From: SIG673 sp045653945
Lineage (GTDB): Bacteria > Bacillota > Clostridia > Oscillospirales > CAG-272
Length of the DNA stretch: 64,000 nucleotides
Assembly (NCBI GenBank): GCA_045653945.1
Contig: JAZOML010000066.1
Span: 1 to 64,000, forward strand
Reading direction: 5' to 3'
Shown: positions 16,336 to 25,131 of the stretch, piece after piece
How the letters are laid out: every line of letters starts with the position of its first letter
How positions within the stretch are numbered: position 1 is the first letter of the stretch
Made by a program: the position numbers and the translations under genes
Notes under the pieces: model-generated
The model's database searches: none
Told to the model about the DNA's origin: nothing
The model's input: the letters and a program-made list of their open reading frames with translations, nothing else

Positions 16336-16881
16336 ATGAAAAAAGCTCTTGGAATGATTGAATTTAAAACGGTAGCATCGGGTATAACCGCAACCGACGT
16401 AATGCTTAAAACGGCTGAGGTCGAGGTTGTAACGGCAGGCCCCGTATGTCCCGGAAAATACATAGCCACAATAGCAGGCGAGATTAGTGCAGTTAAGGCA
16501 TCTATCGAGGCGGCGGAAAAATACAATCCGTCAATGCTTATAGATAAATTTCTGCTCGGTAACCCTCACGAAACCGTTCAGCCCGCAATTTGCGGCTCTC
16601 TTGAAGTCAAAAATAAGGGTGCAATAGGTATCATAGAAACCTATACGGCGGCATCGGCTGTCGTTGCGGCGGATACCGCAGCAAAAACCGCTATCGTTGA
16701 CCTTATTGAGGTACGTCTTGCAAAGGGTATGTGCGGTAAATCCTACGTTATCCTAACAGGTAGCGTTTCCTCGGTAACTGCGGCTATTGACAGAGCAAAG
16801 GCGGGTGTTGAGGACGGACTACTTCTTGATACCTCGGTAATCGCAGGTCCTGATGAACGCTTATGGGAATCAATTCTTTAA
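16336..16881 (+). CDS. pduT: PduT-like tandem BMC (BMC-T) shell protein with Fe-S pore cysteine
   Basis: A 181-residue trimeric shell protein made of two BMC domains (about residues 4-85 and 95-180). Cys38, in TAGPVCPGKY, is at the position of the PduT cysteine that holds a [4Fe-4S] cluster in the trimer pore. Adjacent PduS makes a transmural electron path plausible. The second domain starts GAIGIIETYTAASAVVAAD. Confidence 0.92.
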   Translation: MKKALGMIEFKTVASGITATDVMLKTAEVEVVTAGPVCPGKYIATIAGEISAVKASIEAAEKYNPSMLIDKFLLGNPHETVQPAICGSLEVKNKGAIGIIETYTAASAVVAADTAAKTAIVDLIEVRLAKGMCGKSYVILTGSVSSVTAAIDRAKAGVEDGLLLDTSVIAGPDERLWESIL

Positions 16882-16905
16882 AATAAACGAAAGGTAGAAA
16901 AAACC

Positions 16906-17667
16906 GTGCTTGCAATAGAAAGAAAGCGTGAGATACTTTCGCGTCTTGCATCAGATGGTAAGGTAATAGTATCCGAGCTTGCCAAGGAATTCGGCGTAAC
17001 CGAGGAAACCGTGCGCCGCGACCTTGAAAAGCTTGACAGCGAGGGACTTGCTTATAAAATTTACGGCGGAGCAGTATCAAGAAAAAGTGAAACTCTTGAC
17101 CTGCCGTATAGCGTAAGAGTTGCGGTAAACGTTGAAGAAAAAGAGGTTATATCGGACCTTGTTTCGCAGTTTGTAAAAGACGGCGACAGACTGATGCTTG
17201 ACTCAAGCTCAACCGCAATATATATTGTCAAAAAGCTCAAAAATAAGAAAAACCTTACTATTATCACAAACTCGGTAAAAATTTTGCTTGAGCTTTCCGA
17301 TAAGCCTGATTTTACGGTGCTTTGTACGGGTGGCAGCCTCAAAGAAGGCTCGCTTTCGCTTACAGGCTCGTCGGCTGAGAAGATGATAAGCTCCTATCAC
17401 GTTGATTTTGCGATATGCTCCTGCAAGGGAATAGATATGTCGCTGGGGGTTACCGACTCAAGCGAAAAGGACGGTCAAATAAAGCAGGCAATGTTTGCCT
17501 CGGCTGACAAAAAGCTCCTTGCCCTTGACAGCGGTAAATTTGATAATAAATCCTTTGTTAAGTTATGCGACGTAAAGGATCTCAATATGATAGTAACAAA
17601 CGCATCTCCAAGCGAAGCGTGGCAAACCTATTGCCGCGAGCACGGAGTTCAGCTTATTTATAAATAA
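16906..17667 (+). CDS. DeoR-family transcriptional regulator
   Basis: A 253-residue repressor-type protein. The N-terminal helix-turn-helix reads LASDGKVIVSELAKEFGVTEETVRRDLEKL. The C-terminal DeoR sensor domain carries DGDRLMLDSSSTAIYIVKKL, TNSVKILLEL and ICSCKGIDMSLGVTD, with a DSGKFDN end motif. DeoR proteins usually sense sugar phosphates, so a fucose/rhamnose pathway phosphate is the natural effector. It starts with GTG after AAAGG and lies inside the operon it probably controls. Confidence 0.88.
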   Translation: MLAIERKREILSRLASDGKVIVSELAKEFGVTEETVRRDLEKLDSEGLAYKIYGGAVSRKSETLDLPYSVRVAVNVEEKEVISDLVSQFVKDGDRLMLDSSSTAIYIVKKLKNKKNLTIITNSVKILLELSDKPDFTVLCTGGSLKEGSLSLTGSSAEKMISSYHVDFAICSCKGIDMSLGVTDSSEKDGQIKQAMFASADKKLLALDSGKFDNKSFVKLCDVKDLNMIVTNASPSEAWQTYCREHGVQLIYK

Positions 17668-17685
17668 CCGAAAGGATTTTCGAAT

Positions 17686-18885
17686 ATGAAAATATTAGTT
17701 TTAAATGCTGGTAGCTCATCTCTTAAATATCAGCTTTTTGATATGGATAACGGCGACGTAAAGGCAAAGGGTAACTGCGAGAGAATAGGAGCAGGCGGAA
17801 CAATAACACATAAAGTACCGAACACTGAGCCTTATTGTGAGGAAACCGATTTTCCGCATCACGGCGCAGCGCTTAAAAAGGTGCTTTCGCTTCTTGTTTC
17901 GGCTGAATACGGTGTTATTTCCGATATATCCGATATTGATGCGGTAGGACATAGAGTTGCACACGGCGGAGAACAGTGCAGACAGTCCACGAAGGTTACC
18001 GAAAGCGTTATTAAATACCTTGAAACGATTGTTCCGATAAATCCGCTTCACGGCCCCCCTGCTATTGCAGGTATGAAGGCGTGTCTTGAGCTTATGCCAA
18101 AAACTCCTCAGGTAGCGGTATTTGATACCTCGTTCTATTCTGATATTAAGGATGAAAATTACGTCTACGCAATACCCTATGAATTCTATGAAAATGACCG
18201 AATTCGCCGTTACGGGTTTCACGGAACGTCGCATAGATACGTTAGCACCGAGGCGGCAAGGGTTGTCGGTAAACCCATAGAAGACCTCAAAATCATTACC
18301 TGCCACCTTGGTAACGGTTCGTCAATAACAGCTGTTAAAAACGGTAAGGCAGTAGATACCTCAATGGGCTTTACCCCTCAGGAGGGAATTGCAATGGGTA
18401 CCCGCTCGGGTACAATCGACCCCACTGTTGTTACCTATATAATGAAAACAAAAGGATATACTCCCGAGCAAATGGAGGATATCCTCAACAAAAAGAGCGG
18501 TCTTCTTGGTGTTTCGGGTGTTTCAAATGACTGCCGTAACATTTCAGCTGCCGCAAACGAGGGCAATCACCGTGCCTCTCTTGCGATGAAAATACTTGTA
18601 AACGGTATTAAAAAGCTTATCGGAGCATACACCGCTGAGATGAACGGACTTGACGTTCTCGTTTTCACTGCGGGAATCGGTGAAAATCAGTGGAATATCA
18701 GAGAGGCGGTTTGTAGGGAAATGTCCTATCTCGGAATTGAGATTGACGAGGATAAAAACACTAATTTTGAAAGGGGCGTCCCCTTTAATATCACAAAAGA
18801 CGGAGCAAAAGTTCAGACGTGGATAATACCCACTGACGAGGAATTTATGATAGCTCAAGACACAAAAAGACTTGCTTTTGAATAA
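17686..18885 (+). CDS. ackA: Acetate (propionate) kinase
   Basis: A 399-residue ASKHA-family kinase that makes ATP from acyl phosphate. Visible blocks are VLNAGSSSLKYQLF, GHRVAHGGE, GFHGTSHRYVS, CHLGNGSSITAV, MGTRSGTIDP and FTAGIGENQ. In this operon it plausibly converts PduL-derived propionyl phosphate to propionate plus ATP, like PduW. It has no encapsulation peptide, so it probably acts in the cytosol. AAAGGA precedes the ATG. Confidence 0.95.
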   Translation: MKILVLNAGSSSLKYQLFDMDNGDVKAKGNCERIGAGGTITHKVPNTEPYCEETDFPHHGAALKKVLSLLVSAEYGVISDISDIDAVGHRVAHGGEQCRQSTKVTESVIKYLETIVPINPLHGPPAIAGMKACLELMPKTPQVAVFDTSFYSDIKDENYVYAIPYEFYENDRIRRYGFHGTSHRYVSTEAARVVGKPIEDLKIITCHLGNGSSITAVKNGKAVDTSMGFTPQEGIAMGTRSGTIDPTVVTYIMKTKGYTPEQMEDILNKKSGLLGVSGVSNDCRNISAAANEGNHRASLAMKILVNGIKKLIGAYTAEMNGLDVLVFTAGIGENQWNIREAVCREMSYLGIEIDEDKNTNFERGVPFNITKDGAKVQTWIIPTDEEFMIAQDTKRLAFE

Positions 18886-18900
18886 GCGGAGGAAATAAAA

Positions 18901-20346
18901 ATGGCAAACTTCACTGAAGCCGAAATCAAAGAAATAGTAAATAAGGTACTCGCAGGCGTTTCGGCTGCGCCAAGTACCGCTGCATATACAAGCACAACCT
19001 ATAACGGTAGACGCCTTATCGGTGTGTATTCCGATATGAACGAGGCAATAGACGCCGCAGAAAGAGGTTATAAAGCAGTGCGCTCAATGACCGTTGAGCA
19101 AAGAGAAAAAATAATTACCGAAATACGTCGCTTGACCCGTTTGGAAGCACCCGTAATGGCTGAAATGGGCGTTGCGGAAACAAAAATGGGTAAGGTAGAG
19201 CATAAGAGATTAAAGCATATTCTTGTTGCTGATAAGACACCCGGAACCGAGGATATCGTATCCGAAGCAAAGACGGGTGATAATGGTCTTACGCTTACCG
19301 AAATGGCTCCTTTTGGAGTTGTTGGTGCGATTACACCAAGTACAAACCCTTCAGAAACGGTAATTTGTAACTCAATCGGTATGATAGCGGCAGGAAATGG
19401 AGTTGTATTCAACCCTCACCCCGGAGCAATCTGCGTATCGAATTACGCAGTTGACTTGGTTAACAGAGCCTCTGCTGCTGCCGGCGGTCCTGAGGTGCTC
19501 GTTTGCTCAATGGATAAGCCTACACTCGATAGTGCTGCTATAATGCAATCTCATCCCAAAATCAAGCTTTTAGTATGTACGGGTGGCCCGGGAGTTGTTA
19601 AAGCAGTTCTTTCCTCAGGTAAAAAAGCAATCGGTGCGGGTGCGGGAAATCCCCCCGTTATCGTTGACGATACCGCCGATGTCCGTAAGGCGGCGAAGGA
19701 TATTATTGACGGCTGTACCTTTGATAATAACCTACCGTGTATAGCTGAAAAAGAGGTGTTTGCATTTGATAGCATCGCAACCGAGCTTATAAACGAAATG
19801 CAAAGAAACGGAGCATATCTTATCACAAGAGAACAGGCTGAAAAGCTTATCCCCGTTGTACTTAATGAAAAAACAGGCAAAAACGGCAAAGTATCCAAGG
19901 TTGTAAGCCGTGATTGTGTAGGACGTGATGCCGACGTAATTCTTGCGAAAATCGGCATTAACGTTGGTAAGGAAGTACGTTGTATTATTTGCGAAACCGA
20001 CTTTATGCATGATTTCGTTCAGCACGAGCTTATGATGCCTATTCTTCCTATTGTCAGAGTCCGTGATATCGAAGAAGCGATTGACCTTGCAGTTAAAGCC
20101 GAGCACGGCAATAGACACACCGCACATATGCACTCTAAAAACGTTGATAGACTTTCAGCATTTGCAAAAGCAGTTGAAACCACGATTTTCGTAAAGAATG
20201 CACCTTCGTATGCGGGTATAGGCTTTGGCGGTGAGGGACATACAACCTTTACCATAGCAGGACCGACAGGCGAGGGAATTACGTCAGCTCGCTCCTTTAC
20301 AAGAAAGCGTAGATGCGTAATGGCTGAGAATTTTAGAATAATTTAA
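18901..20346 (+). CDS. pduP: CoA-acylating propionaldehyde dehydrogenase (PduP-like) with encapsulation peptide
   Basis: A 481-residue aldehyde dehydrogenase converting propionaldehyde, NAD+ and CoA to propionyl-CoA. Residues 1-20 include EAEIKEIVNKVLAGVS, the targeting helix, followed by a linker (AAPSTAAYTSTT). The catalytic cysteine lies in FDNNLPCIAEKEVF, and the cofactor region in GAITPSTNPSETVICNSIG. GGAGG precedes the ATG, 15 bases after ackA. It consumes the toxic aldehyde made by the dehydratase. Confidence 0.94.
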   Translation: MANFTEAEIKEIVNKVLAGVSAAPSTAAYTSTTYNGRRLIGVYSDMNEAIDAAERGYKAVRSMTVEQREKIITEIRRLTRLEAPVMAEMGVAETKMGKVEHKRLKHILVADKTPGTEDIVSEAKTGDNGLTLTEMAPFGVVGAITPSTNPSETVICNSIGMIAAGNGVVFNPHPGAICVSNYAVDLVNRASAAAGGPEVLVCSMDKPTLDSAAIMQSHPKIKLLVCTGGPGVVKAVLSSGKKAIGAGAGNPPVIVDDTADVRKAAKDIIDGCTFDNNLPCIAEKEVFAFDSIATELINEMQRNGAYLITREQAEKLIPVVLNEKTGKNGKVSKVVSRDCVGRDADVILAKIGINVGKEVRCIICETDFMHDFVQHELMMPILPIVRVRDIEEAIDLAVKAEHGNRHTAHMHSKNVDRLSAFAKAVETTIFVKNAPSYAGIGFGGEGHTTFTIAGPTGEGITSARSFTRKRRCVMAENFRII

Positions 20347-20356
20347 GGTGATAAAA

Positions 20357-21007
20357 ATGAAATATACCGAAAAAGAAATAAAGGATATGGTATCAAAGGT
20401 GCTTGATGCGGTAAACGGTTCAAAAAACGAGCAGGGTAACGTACCCGTCGGCGTTTCTAACCGCCATATACACCTTACGCGTGAGCACGTTGAAATACTT
20501 TTCGGAAAAGGCTACAACCTTACAAAATTAAAGGATTTAAGCCAACCCGGTCAGTACGCCTGTAAGGAAACGCTTACGATTATCGGACCGTCAATGAGAG
20601 CTATTGAGGGTGTCCGTGTGCTCGGCCCCGAAAGAAAACGTTCGCAGGTTGAAATTTCAAGAACGGATAGCTTTACCCTCAAGGTAAAACCGCCTGTTCG
20701 TGAGTCGGGCGACCTTAACGGAAGCGCACCGATAACTATAATCGGTCCTAAAGGTATCGTAACACTTAACGAGGGCTGTATAATCGCAAACCGCCATATA
20801 CATATGAGCGAGGACGAGGGCGCGGCATTCGGAGTTAAAGACGGAGAATACTGCGACGTCGAGCTTTACGGCGAAAGAAAATCGCTATTTTATGACGTTC
20901 AAATCCGAGTACATAAGGATTTCCGTCTTGAAATGCACATTGATACCGACGACGCAAATGCGTCAGGCGTTGGAAACGGTGCAATGGTGAAATTAATAAA
21001 AAGATAA
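20357..21007 (+). CDS. pduL: PduL-type phosphate propanoyltransferase with encapsulation peptide
   Basis: A 216-residue phosphotransacylase (propionyl-CoA to propionyl phosphate, regenerating CoA in the lumen). It begins with a targeting helix (EKEIKDMVSKVLDAV). Two PTAC domains carry the zinc histidines in VSNRHIHLTREH and ANRHIHMSEDEG, plus LSQPGQYA and LGPERKRSQVEISRTD. I chose ATG 20357 because the AAGGTGAT around 20346-20352 serves as its ribosome binding site; the in-frame GTG at 20348 would destroy that role. It is the last operon gene. Confidence 0.94.
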   Translation: MKYTEKEIKDMVSKVLDAVNGSKNEQGNVPVGVSNRHIHLTREHVEILFGKGYNLTKLKDLSQPGQYACKETLTIIGPSMRAIEGVRVLGPERKRSQVEISRTDSFTLKVKPPVRESGDLNGSAPITIIGPKGIVTLNEGCIIANRHIHMSEDEGAAFGVKDGEYCDVELYGERKSLFYDVQIRVHKDFRLEMHIDTDDANASGVGNGAMVKLIKR

Positions 21008-21090
21008 ATTACGCAGTGGCGTAAAGCTCCTTCCCTTTTGGGGAAGGGGGACTGCAAACTCGTAGAGTTTGTGGTGGATGAGGCAATCAA
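21008..21090. repeat. Putative extragenic palindromic repeat
   Basis: Downstream of pduL, a non-coding stretch carries two hairpins: CCTTCCC/GGGAAGG (near 21031-21049) and CAAACTC/GAGTTTG (near 21055-21071), followed by GTGGTGGATGAGGCA. I recall similar elements between genes of gut Clostridia, but only one copy is in this window. Confidence 0.4.
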
Positions 21091-21107
21091 ACGCTGATTT
21101 AAATATT

Positions 21108-21139
21108 AAAAAACGGCACCGTTAAAACGGCGCCGTTTT
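21108..21139. terminator. Bidirectional terminator between pduL and the DUF1540 gene
   Basis: Two near-identical 12-base GC-rich palindromes, AACGGCACCGTT and AACGGCGCCGTT, pair with one mismatch and are flanked by A and T runs, between convergent genes. Confidence 0.65.
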
Positions 21140-21149
21140 CATTTGTATA

Positions 21150-21350
21150 TTACTGCTTGGGTGCAAAGGTTGCACAGTCTGTGCACTTGCTCTCGGTAGG
21201 ATTACCCTCGTGGGTAACAACCTGAATTTTGTCAAGAGAGCAGTAGTTTTCGTTTGTGCAATGGTACTTGCACTGAGTTACGGTGCAGCCGATAGACTTA
21301 TTAGCGGTGTCGCATTTTCCACTTGAGCAGTAGTTTTGAGAATTGTTCAT
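21150..21350 (-). CDS. DUF1540-like small cysteine-rich protein
   Basis: A 66-residue protein with eight cysteines: NYCSSGKCDT, IGCTVTQCKYH, NENYCSLDKI and KCTDCATF. The block CTVTQCKYHCTNENYCSLDKIQV matches the DUF1540 pattern seen in Clostridia, often near or expressed during sporulation; its function is unknown. Metal binding is likely from the cysteine spacing. I chose ATG 21350 behind AAAGGAAG rather than an upstream frame opening. Confidence 0.82.
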   Translation of the reverse strand: MNNSQNYCSSGKCDTANKSIGCTVTQCKYHCTNENYCSLDKIQVVTHEGNPTESKCTDCATFAPKQ

Positions 21351-21600
21351 CTTGAAGCTTCCTTTCAATAAACATAATATTAAAGAAAACGGTTTTGCCC
21401 GATTTCATTTTTTATTATGCTCGGTTAGTGAAGAAAAAATACAAAAATATCTTGTGCAAAATGTACGAAAAAAATAATATATAGTTGTAAAAAAGGTAAA
21501 AGAAATTATTTATATATTAAAATTCATATTTTTTTAACAAACGAAAAGATTGTTTGTGGTAAAATATCACTGTAAAATAATCTCAAAAGGAGAAATATTC

Positions 21601-23163
21601 ATGAAAATGAAAAAAATGCTCGCTTGGTTACTCATCTTTGCGATGGCGTTTTCAGGTGTTGCCCTCACCTCTTGCGGTGATGAAAACAATAACCGCGAAA
21701 GAGTCGAAGTCGATGAGAGCGATCTTTCGCCGGCTTTTGATGAGGAGGCCAAATACTACGGTGGTAGGTTTAATATACTTACTGTAAACGACGGTTCGGT
21801 TGGACAGTACGGTAACGTACACGATATCGTAGCAGACGGAAACCTCGGTGATGCCGCTATCGTTAAGGTTGTAAGAGAGAGAAACCAACGTATTCAGGAC
21901 AACTTTGGAACTGAAATTAAACGTATAACCGATACTAATCCTCAAGAAAAGGCACAGACTGCTATAAACTCTAAGAGTAATACATACGATGCCTTTAGAT
22001 TTGAGGTAAGCAAATCCCTCACCGTTGCTCTAAATGGTGGTCTTCTTGACCTTAAGAACGAAGCAACGTATCTCGACCTCGAGGAGGATTGGTGGGACCA
22101 GGGTATCACTGATAACCTTATGCTTGCTGACGGCGTTTATATCGCTATCGGCGACCTAATGACAGGTGATAAGGACTCCACTTATATTACACTTTTCAAC
22201 GAAATGCTTCTCGGCACGAAGAACATTATTCCTACCAAGGAAGGTCAGACTCCCAGTGAGTATCTCTATGAGCTCACAATGGACGGCGTTGGTCAGGAGG
22301 GCGGACTTACAATGGAGCTTCTTATGCACTATGCACAGGAAAGCGCTAATGCACCTCGTGATGCAAGTAAGCCCCTTTGGAAAGTTGAAAACCAGACACT
22401 TGCAGGTAACTACGGCTTTTATACTCAGCGCGATATGGCAAAGGTTATCCTCCTTGCAGGTGGATTTACCTCTACTAAGAAGGATGACGGTGAGCTTTCC
22501 GGACTTAAGTCCAACATTGACTCAACGTTTGCAGATGCTGTTAACGAAGTATGGAACTACTTCGGTAAGGTAACAGGCACGGCTTGGTTTGTAGACCTTG
22601 ATGAACATCAGAAGAAGGAAGATGATTTCTGGAACCTTTGTGCTCGTGGTTCGTTCAAGGCTAACAAGGCAACCTTCTTTATGTGTCACGCTGCGACCAT
22701 CGACCTTATCCGTGATATGGATGAGGACTACGGTGTTCTTCCTATTCCGAAGCTTTATGACACCCAGACCGAGTATGCATCTACCCTTCAGTATATGAAC
22801 TGTCCCTGTATCACCGTTCCTAAGCGTAGCGGAAAGAACTTAAACGAAAAGTCTTCCTACATTCTTGAGGCAATGTGCTACTACTCCAGCCAGGAATACG
22901 CAGGTGAGCAGAGCCTTAACTATAACTACTACAACAGAGTTATGAAGGCAAAGGGTGTTCGTGATGAGAACGCTTGGGGTGTTATCGACCTTATCTTTAA
23001 CAACCGTGTGTATGACCTCGGTTTTGCTCTTAACATTGGAAAAATCGACAGCGGAGTTATAGATGCCGCAACCGGAAAAAATACTGCTACATTTAACCAA
23101 AATAGTTATGATCAATTTGACTTAGAACTTAAAAATAAACTTGAAGTACTTCTTGGTTCCTAA
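21601..23163 (+). CDS. Extracellular solute-binding lipoprotein (family 1-like)
   Basis: A 520-residue exported lipoprotein. The signal peptide ends in the lipobox LTSC (residues about 21-24), and a linker rich in N, E and D follows. The mature part resembles ABC-type sugar-binding proteins (GGRFNILTVND, AFRFEVSKSLTVALNGGLLDLK, SYILEAMCYYSS). No permease or ATPase lies next to it and a terminator follows directly, so it is an orphan that must share a transporter encoded elsewhere. The substrate cannot be told. Confidence 0.78.
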   Translation: MKMKKMLAWLLIFAMAFSGVALTSCGDENNNRERVEVDESDLSPAFDEEAKYYGGRFNILTVNDGSVGQYGNVHDIVADGNLGDAAIVKVVRERNQRIQDNFGTEIKRITDTNPQEKAQTAINSKSNTYDAFRFEVSKSLTVALNGGLLDLKNEATYLDLEEDWWDQGITDNLMLADGVYIAIGDLMTGDKDSTYITLFNEMLLGTKNIIPTKEGQTPSEYLYELTMDGVGQEGGLTMELLMHYAQESANAPRDASKPLWKVENQTLAGNYGFYTQRDMAKVILLAGGFTSTKKDDGELSGLKSNIDSTFADAVNEVWNYFGKVTGTAWFVDLDEHQKKEDDFWNLCARGSFKANKATFFMCHAATIDLIRDMDEDYGVLPIPKLYDTQTEYASTLQYMNCPCITVPKRSGKNLNEKSSYILEAMCYYSSQEYAGEQSLNYNYYNRVMKAKGVRDENAWGVIDLIFNNRVYDLGFALNIGKIDSGVIDAATGKNTATFNQNSYDQFDLELKNKLEVLLGS

Positions 23164-23182
23164 TATTTAATTTGATAAAAAA

Positions 23183-23215
23183 ATCACCCTGCTCAGTTTG
23201 AGTGGGGTGATTTTT
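23183..23215 (+). terminator. Terminator after the solute-binding protein
   Basis: An ATCACCC/GGGTGAT stem (23183-23189 with 23205-23211) followed by a T run. Confidence 0.75.
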
Positions 23216-23319
23216 GGTTATAATTAAATAGCTGACAAATGGCAATTTTAAGTATCTGTATCTTTTAATTTGCTTTTTGCTTATCTGGGTAATATATTGT
23301 TAACAATTCGACGTTATTT

Positions 23320-23347
23320 TTGCAATGATTTTGTACTATACTATAAA
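23320..23347 (+). promoter_or_regulatory. Promoter of the phosphoglucomutase/polysaccharide genes
   Basis: TTGCAA (23320-23325) and TATAAA (23342-23347) have a 16-base spacer, 45 bases before the start codon. Confidence 0.5.
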
Positions 23348-23391
23348 AGACTATATTTATTAGTAAAAATTGCTTTTTAATGGAGAATTAT

Positions 23392-25101
23392 ATGAATCTG
23401 TATTTTAATTGGAAAAACCGTGTTCTTGATGATGCTGACCTTAATCGCGAGCTTGACGAAATTGAAGGAAATGAAAAAGAAATTTTTGAAAGATTCCGTT
23501 GCGACCTTGCGTTTGGTACAGGTGGACTTCGCGGTCTTATTGGTGCAGGAACCAACAGAATGAATATCTATACTGTCGGTAAAGCTACACAGGGACTTGC
23601 CGATTGCCTTAATATTCAGAATACATCAGGTAAGGAGCTTTCCGTTGCAATAGCCTATGATAGCAGAAATAAGGGTGAGCTTTTTGCTCGTCGCTGTGCA
23701 TCAATACTTGTTGCTAACGGAATTAAGGTTTATGTTTATTCCGAACTTGCTCCAACACCGGCGCTGTCCTTTGCAGTAAGATTCTATGGATGTGATGCAG
23801 GTATTTGTGTAACCGCAAGTCATAATCCGGCAGTTTATAACGGGTATAAGGTTTATGATGCCGTAGGTTGTCAGATTGGACCTGCTATGGCTGATGTTAT
23901 TCTTGCTCAAATGGACAAGACTGATATATTTGACGGTATAAAAATAAGCGATTATGAAAAAGCGGTAAAGGACGGAAAAATCGTTCTTGTTGATAAAGAG
24001 GTTTTTGAGGCGTTTTTTGAGTGCGTAAAGGGTGAAAGTCTTATCTCTGATGACGTTAGAAATGGCGATGCTCTCAAGATAGTCTATACCCCCTTAAACG
24101 GCGCAGGAAGGCGCTCTGTTACAACAGTGCTCGCAAGTGAGCCTTGCTATGACGTAACCGTTGTTAAGGAACAGGAAATGCCGGACGGAAATTTCTCAAC
24201 CTGTCCATATCCAAACCCTGAAAATCCGCAGGCACTTGAGCTCGCTCTGGCTCTTTGTAAGAAAACCGATGCGGATATTATGATTGCAACCGATCCTGAC
24301 TGCGATAGATGTCGTGTTGCGGCAAAGACTACGGACGGTGAATATAAGGCTCTTTCGGGTAACGAAACAGGTATTCTGCTTCTTGATTATATTGCCAAAA
24401 GAAAAAATGAGCTTGGTACAATGCCCAAAAACCCCGTTGCAGTAACGACGATTGTTTCAACTGTTATGGCTGACAGGGTTGCCAAAAAGTACGGGATTGA
24501 AATGAGAAGGGTTCTCACAGGCTTTAAGTACATCGGAGAGCAGATAGGACTTCTTGAAAATGACGGACAGACCGACAGATACCTCTTTGGCTTTGAAGAA
24601 AGCTGTGGATACCTTTCCGGAGCTTACGTAAGGGATAAGGACGGAGTAAATGCCGCGCTTCTCGTAAGTGAAATGGCTCTCTATTATAAAAGGAAGGGAC
24701 TTACGCTCGTTAGTGCGTTTGAGGCGCTTTGCAAAGAGCTTGGATACTACAAGGAAGACCTTCTCAACTTCTCGTTTGAGGGTGCTGAGGGGGCTATACG
24801 TATGAATGAAATCATAGAGGAGTTAAGAAATAATCCGCCTATGAGTATAGCCGGTGATAAGGTTGTAGACGTTAAGGACTACCACAAGGCAGGACTTCGC
24901 GAGGGAGAATTCAATGATGTAACAGGGCTTCCCGACTCCAACGTGCTTGAATTTAACACCGAATCAGGATATAAGGTTATTATCAGACCATCAGGTACTG
25001 AGCCTAAAATGAAAGCATACCTATCTGCAGTAGGTAAGAGCGCAGATGAGGCTCTTGACGTACTTGATAAAATTAGAAATGATAAATTTTTAAAGTTCTA
25101 A
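23392..25101 (+). CDS. Phosphoglucomutase/phosphomannomutase
   Basis: A 569-residue alpha-D-phosphohexomutase. The phosphoserine loop is TASHNPAVYNGYK, the magnesium loop DPDCDR (the family usually has DPDADR), the sugar-specificity loop FEESCGY and the phosphate loop RPSGTEPKMKAY. It interconverts hexose 1- and 6-phosphates. It sits upstream of GDP-mannose pyrophosphorylase, so mannose-1-phosphate supply is one plausible role besides glucose-1-phosphate. I chose ATG 23392 because GGAG lies six bases upstream; ATG 23380 has no ribosome binding site. Confidence 0.92.
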   Translation: MNLYFNWKNRVLDDADLNRELDEIEGNEKEIFERFRCDLAFGTGGLRGLIGAGTNRMNIYTVGKATQGLADCLNIQNTSGKELSVAIAYDSRNKGELFARRCASILVANGIKVYVYSELAPTPALSFAVRFYGCDAGICVTASHNPAVYNGYKVYDAVGCQIGPAMADVILAQMDKTDIFDGIKISDYEKAVKDGKIVLVDKEVFEAFFECVKGESLISDDVRNGDALKIVYTPLNGAGRRSVTTVLASEPCYDVTVVKEQEMPDGNFSTCPYPNPENPQALELALALCKKTDADIMIATDPDCDRCRVAAKTTDGEYKALSGNETGILLLDYIAKRKNELGTMPKNPVAVTTIVSTVMADRVAKKYGIEMRRVLTGFKYIGEQIGLLENDGQTDRYLFGFEESCGYLSGAYVRDKDGVNAALLVSEMALYYKRKGLTLVSAFEALCKELGYYKEDLLNFSFEGAEGAIRMNEIIEELRNNPPMSIAGDKVVDVKDYHKAGLREGEFNDVTGLPDSNVLEFNTESGYKVIIRPSGTEPKMKAYLSAVGKSADEALDVLDKIRNDKFLKF

Positions 25102-25131
25102 AAAGAATATATAAATGAAAAGAAGCCGGAA

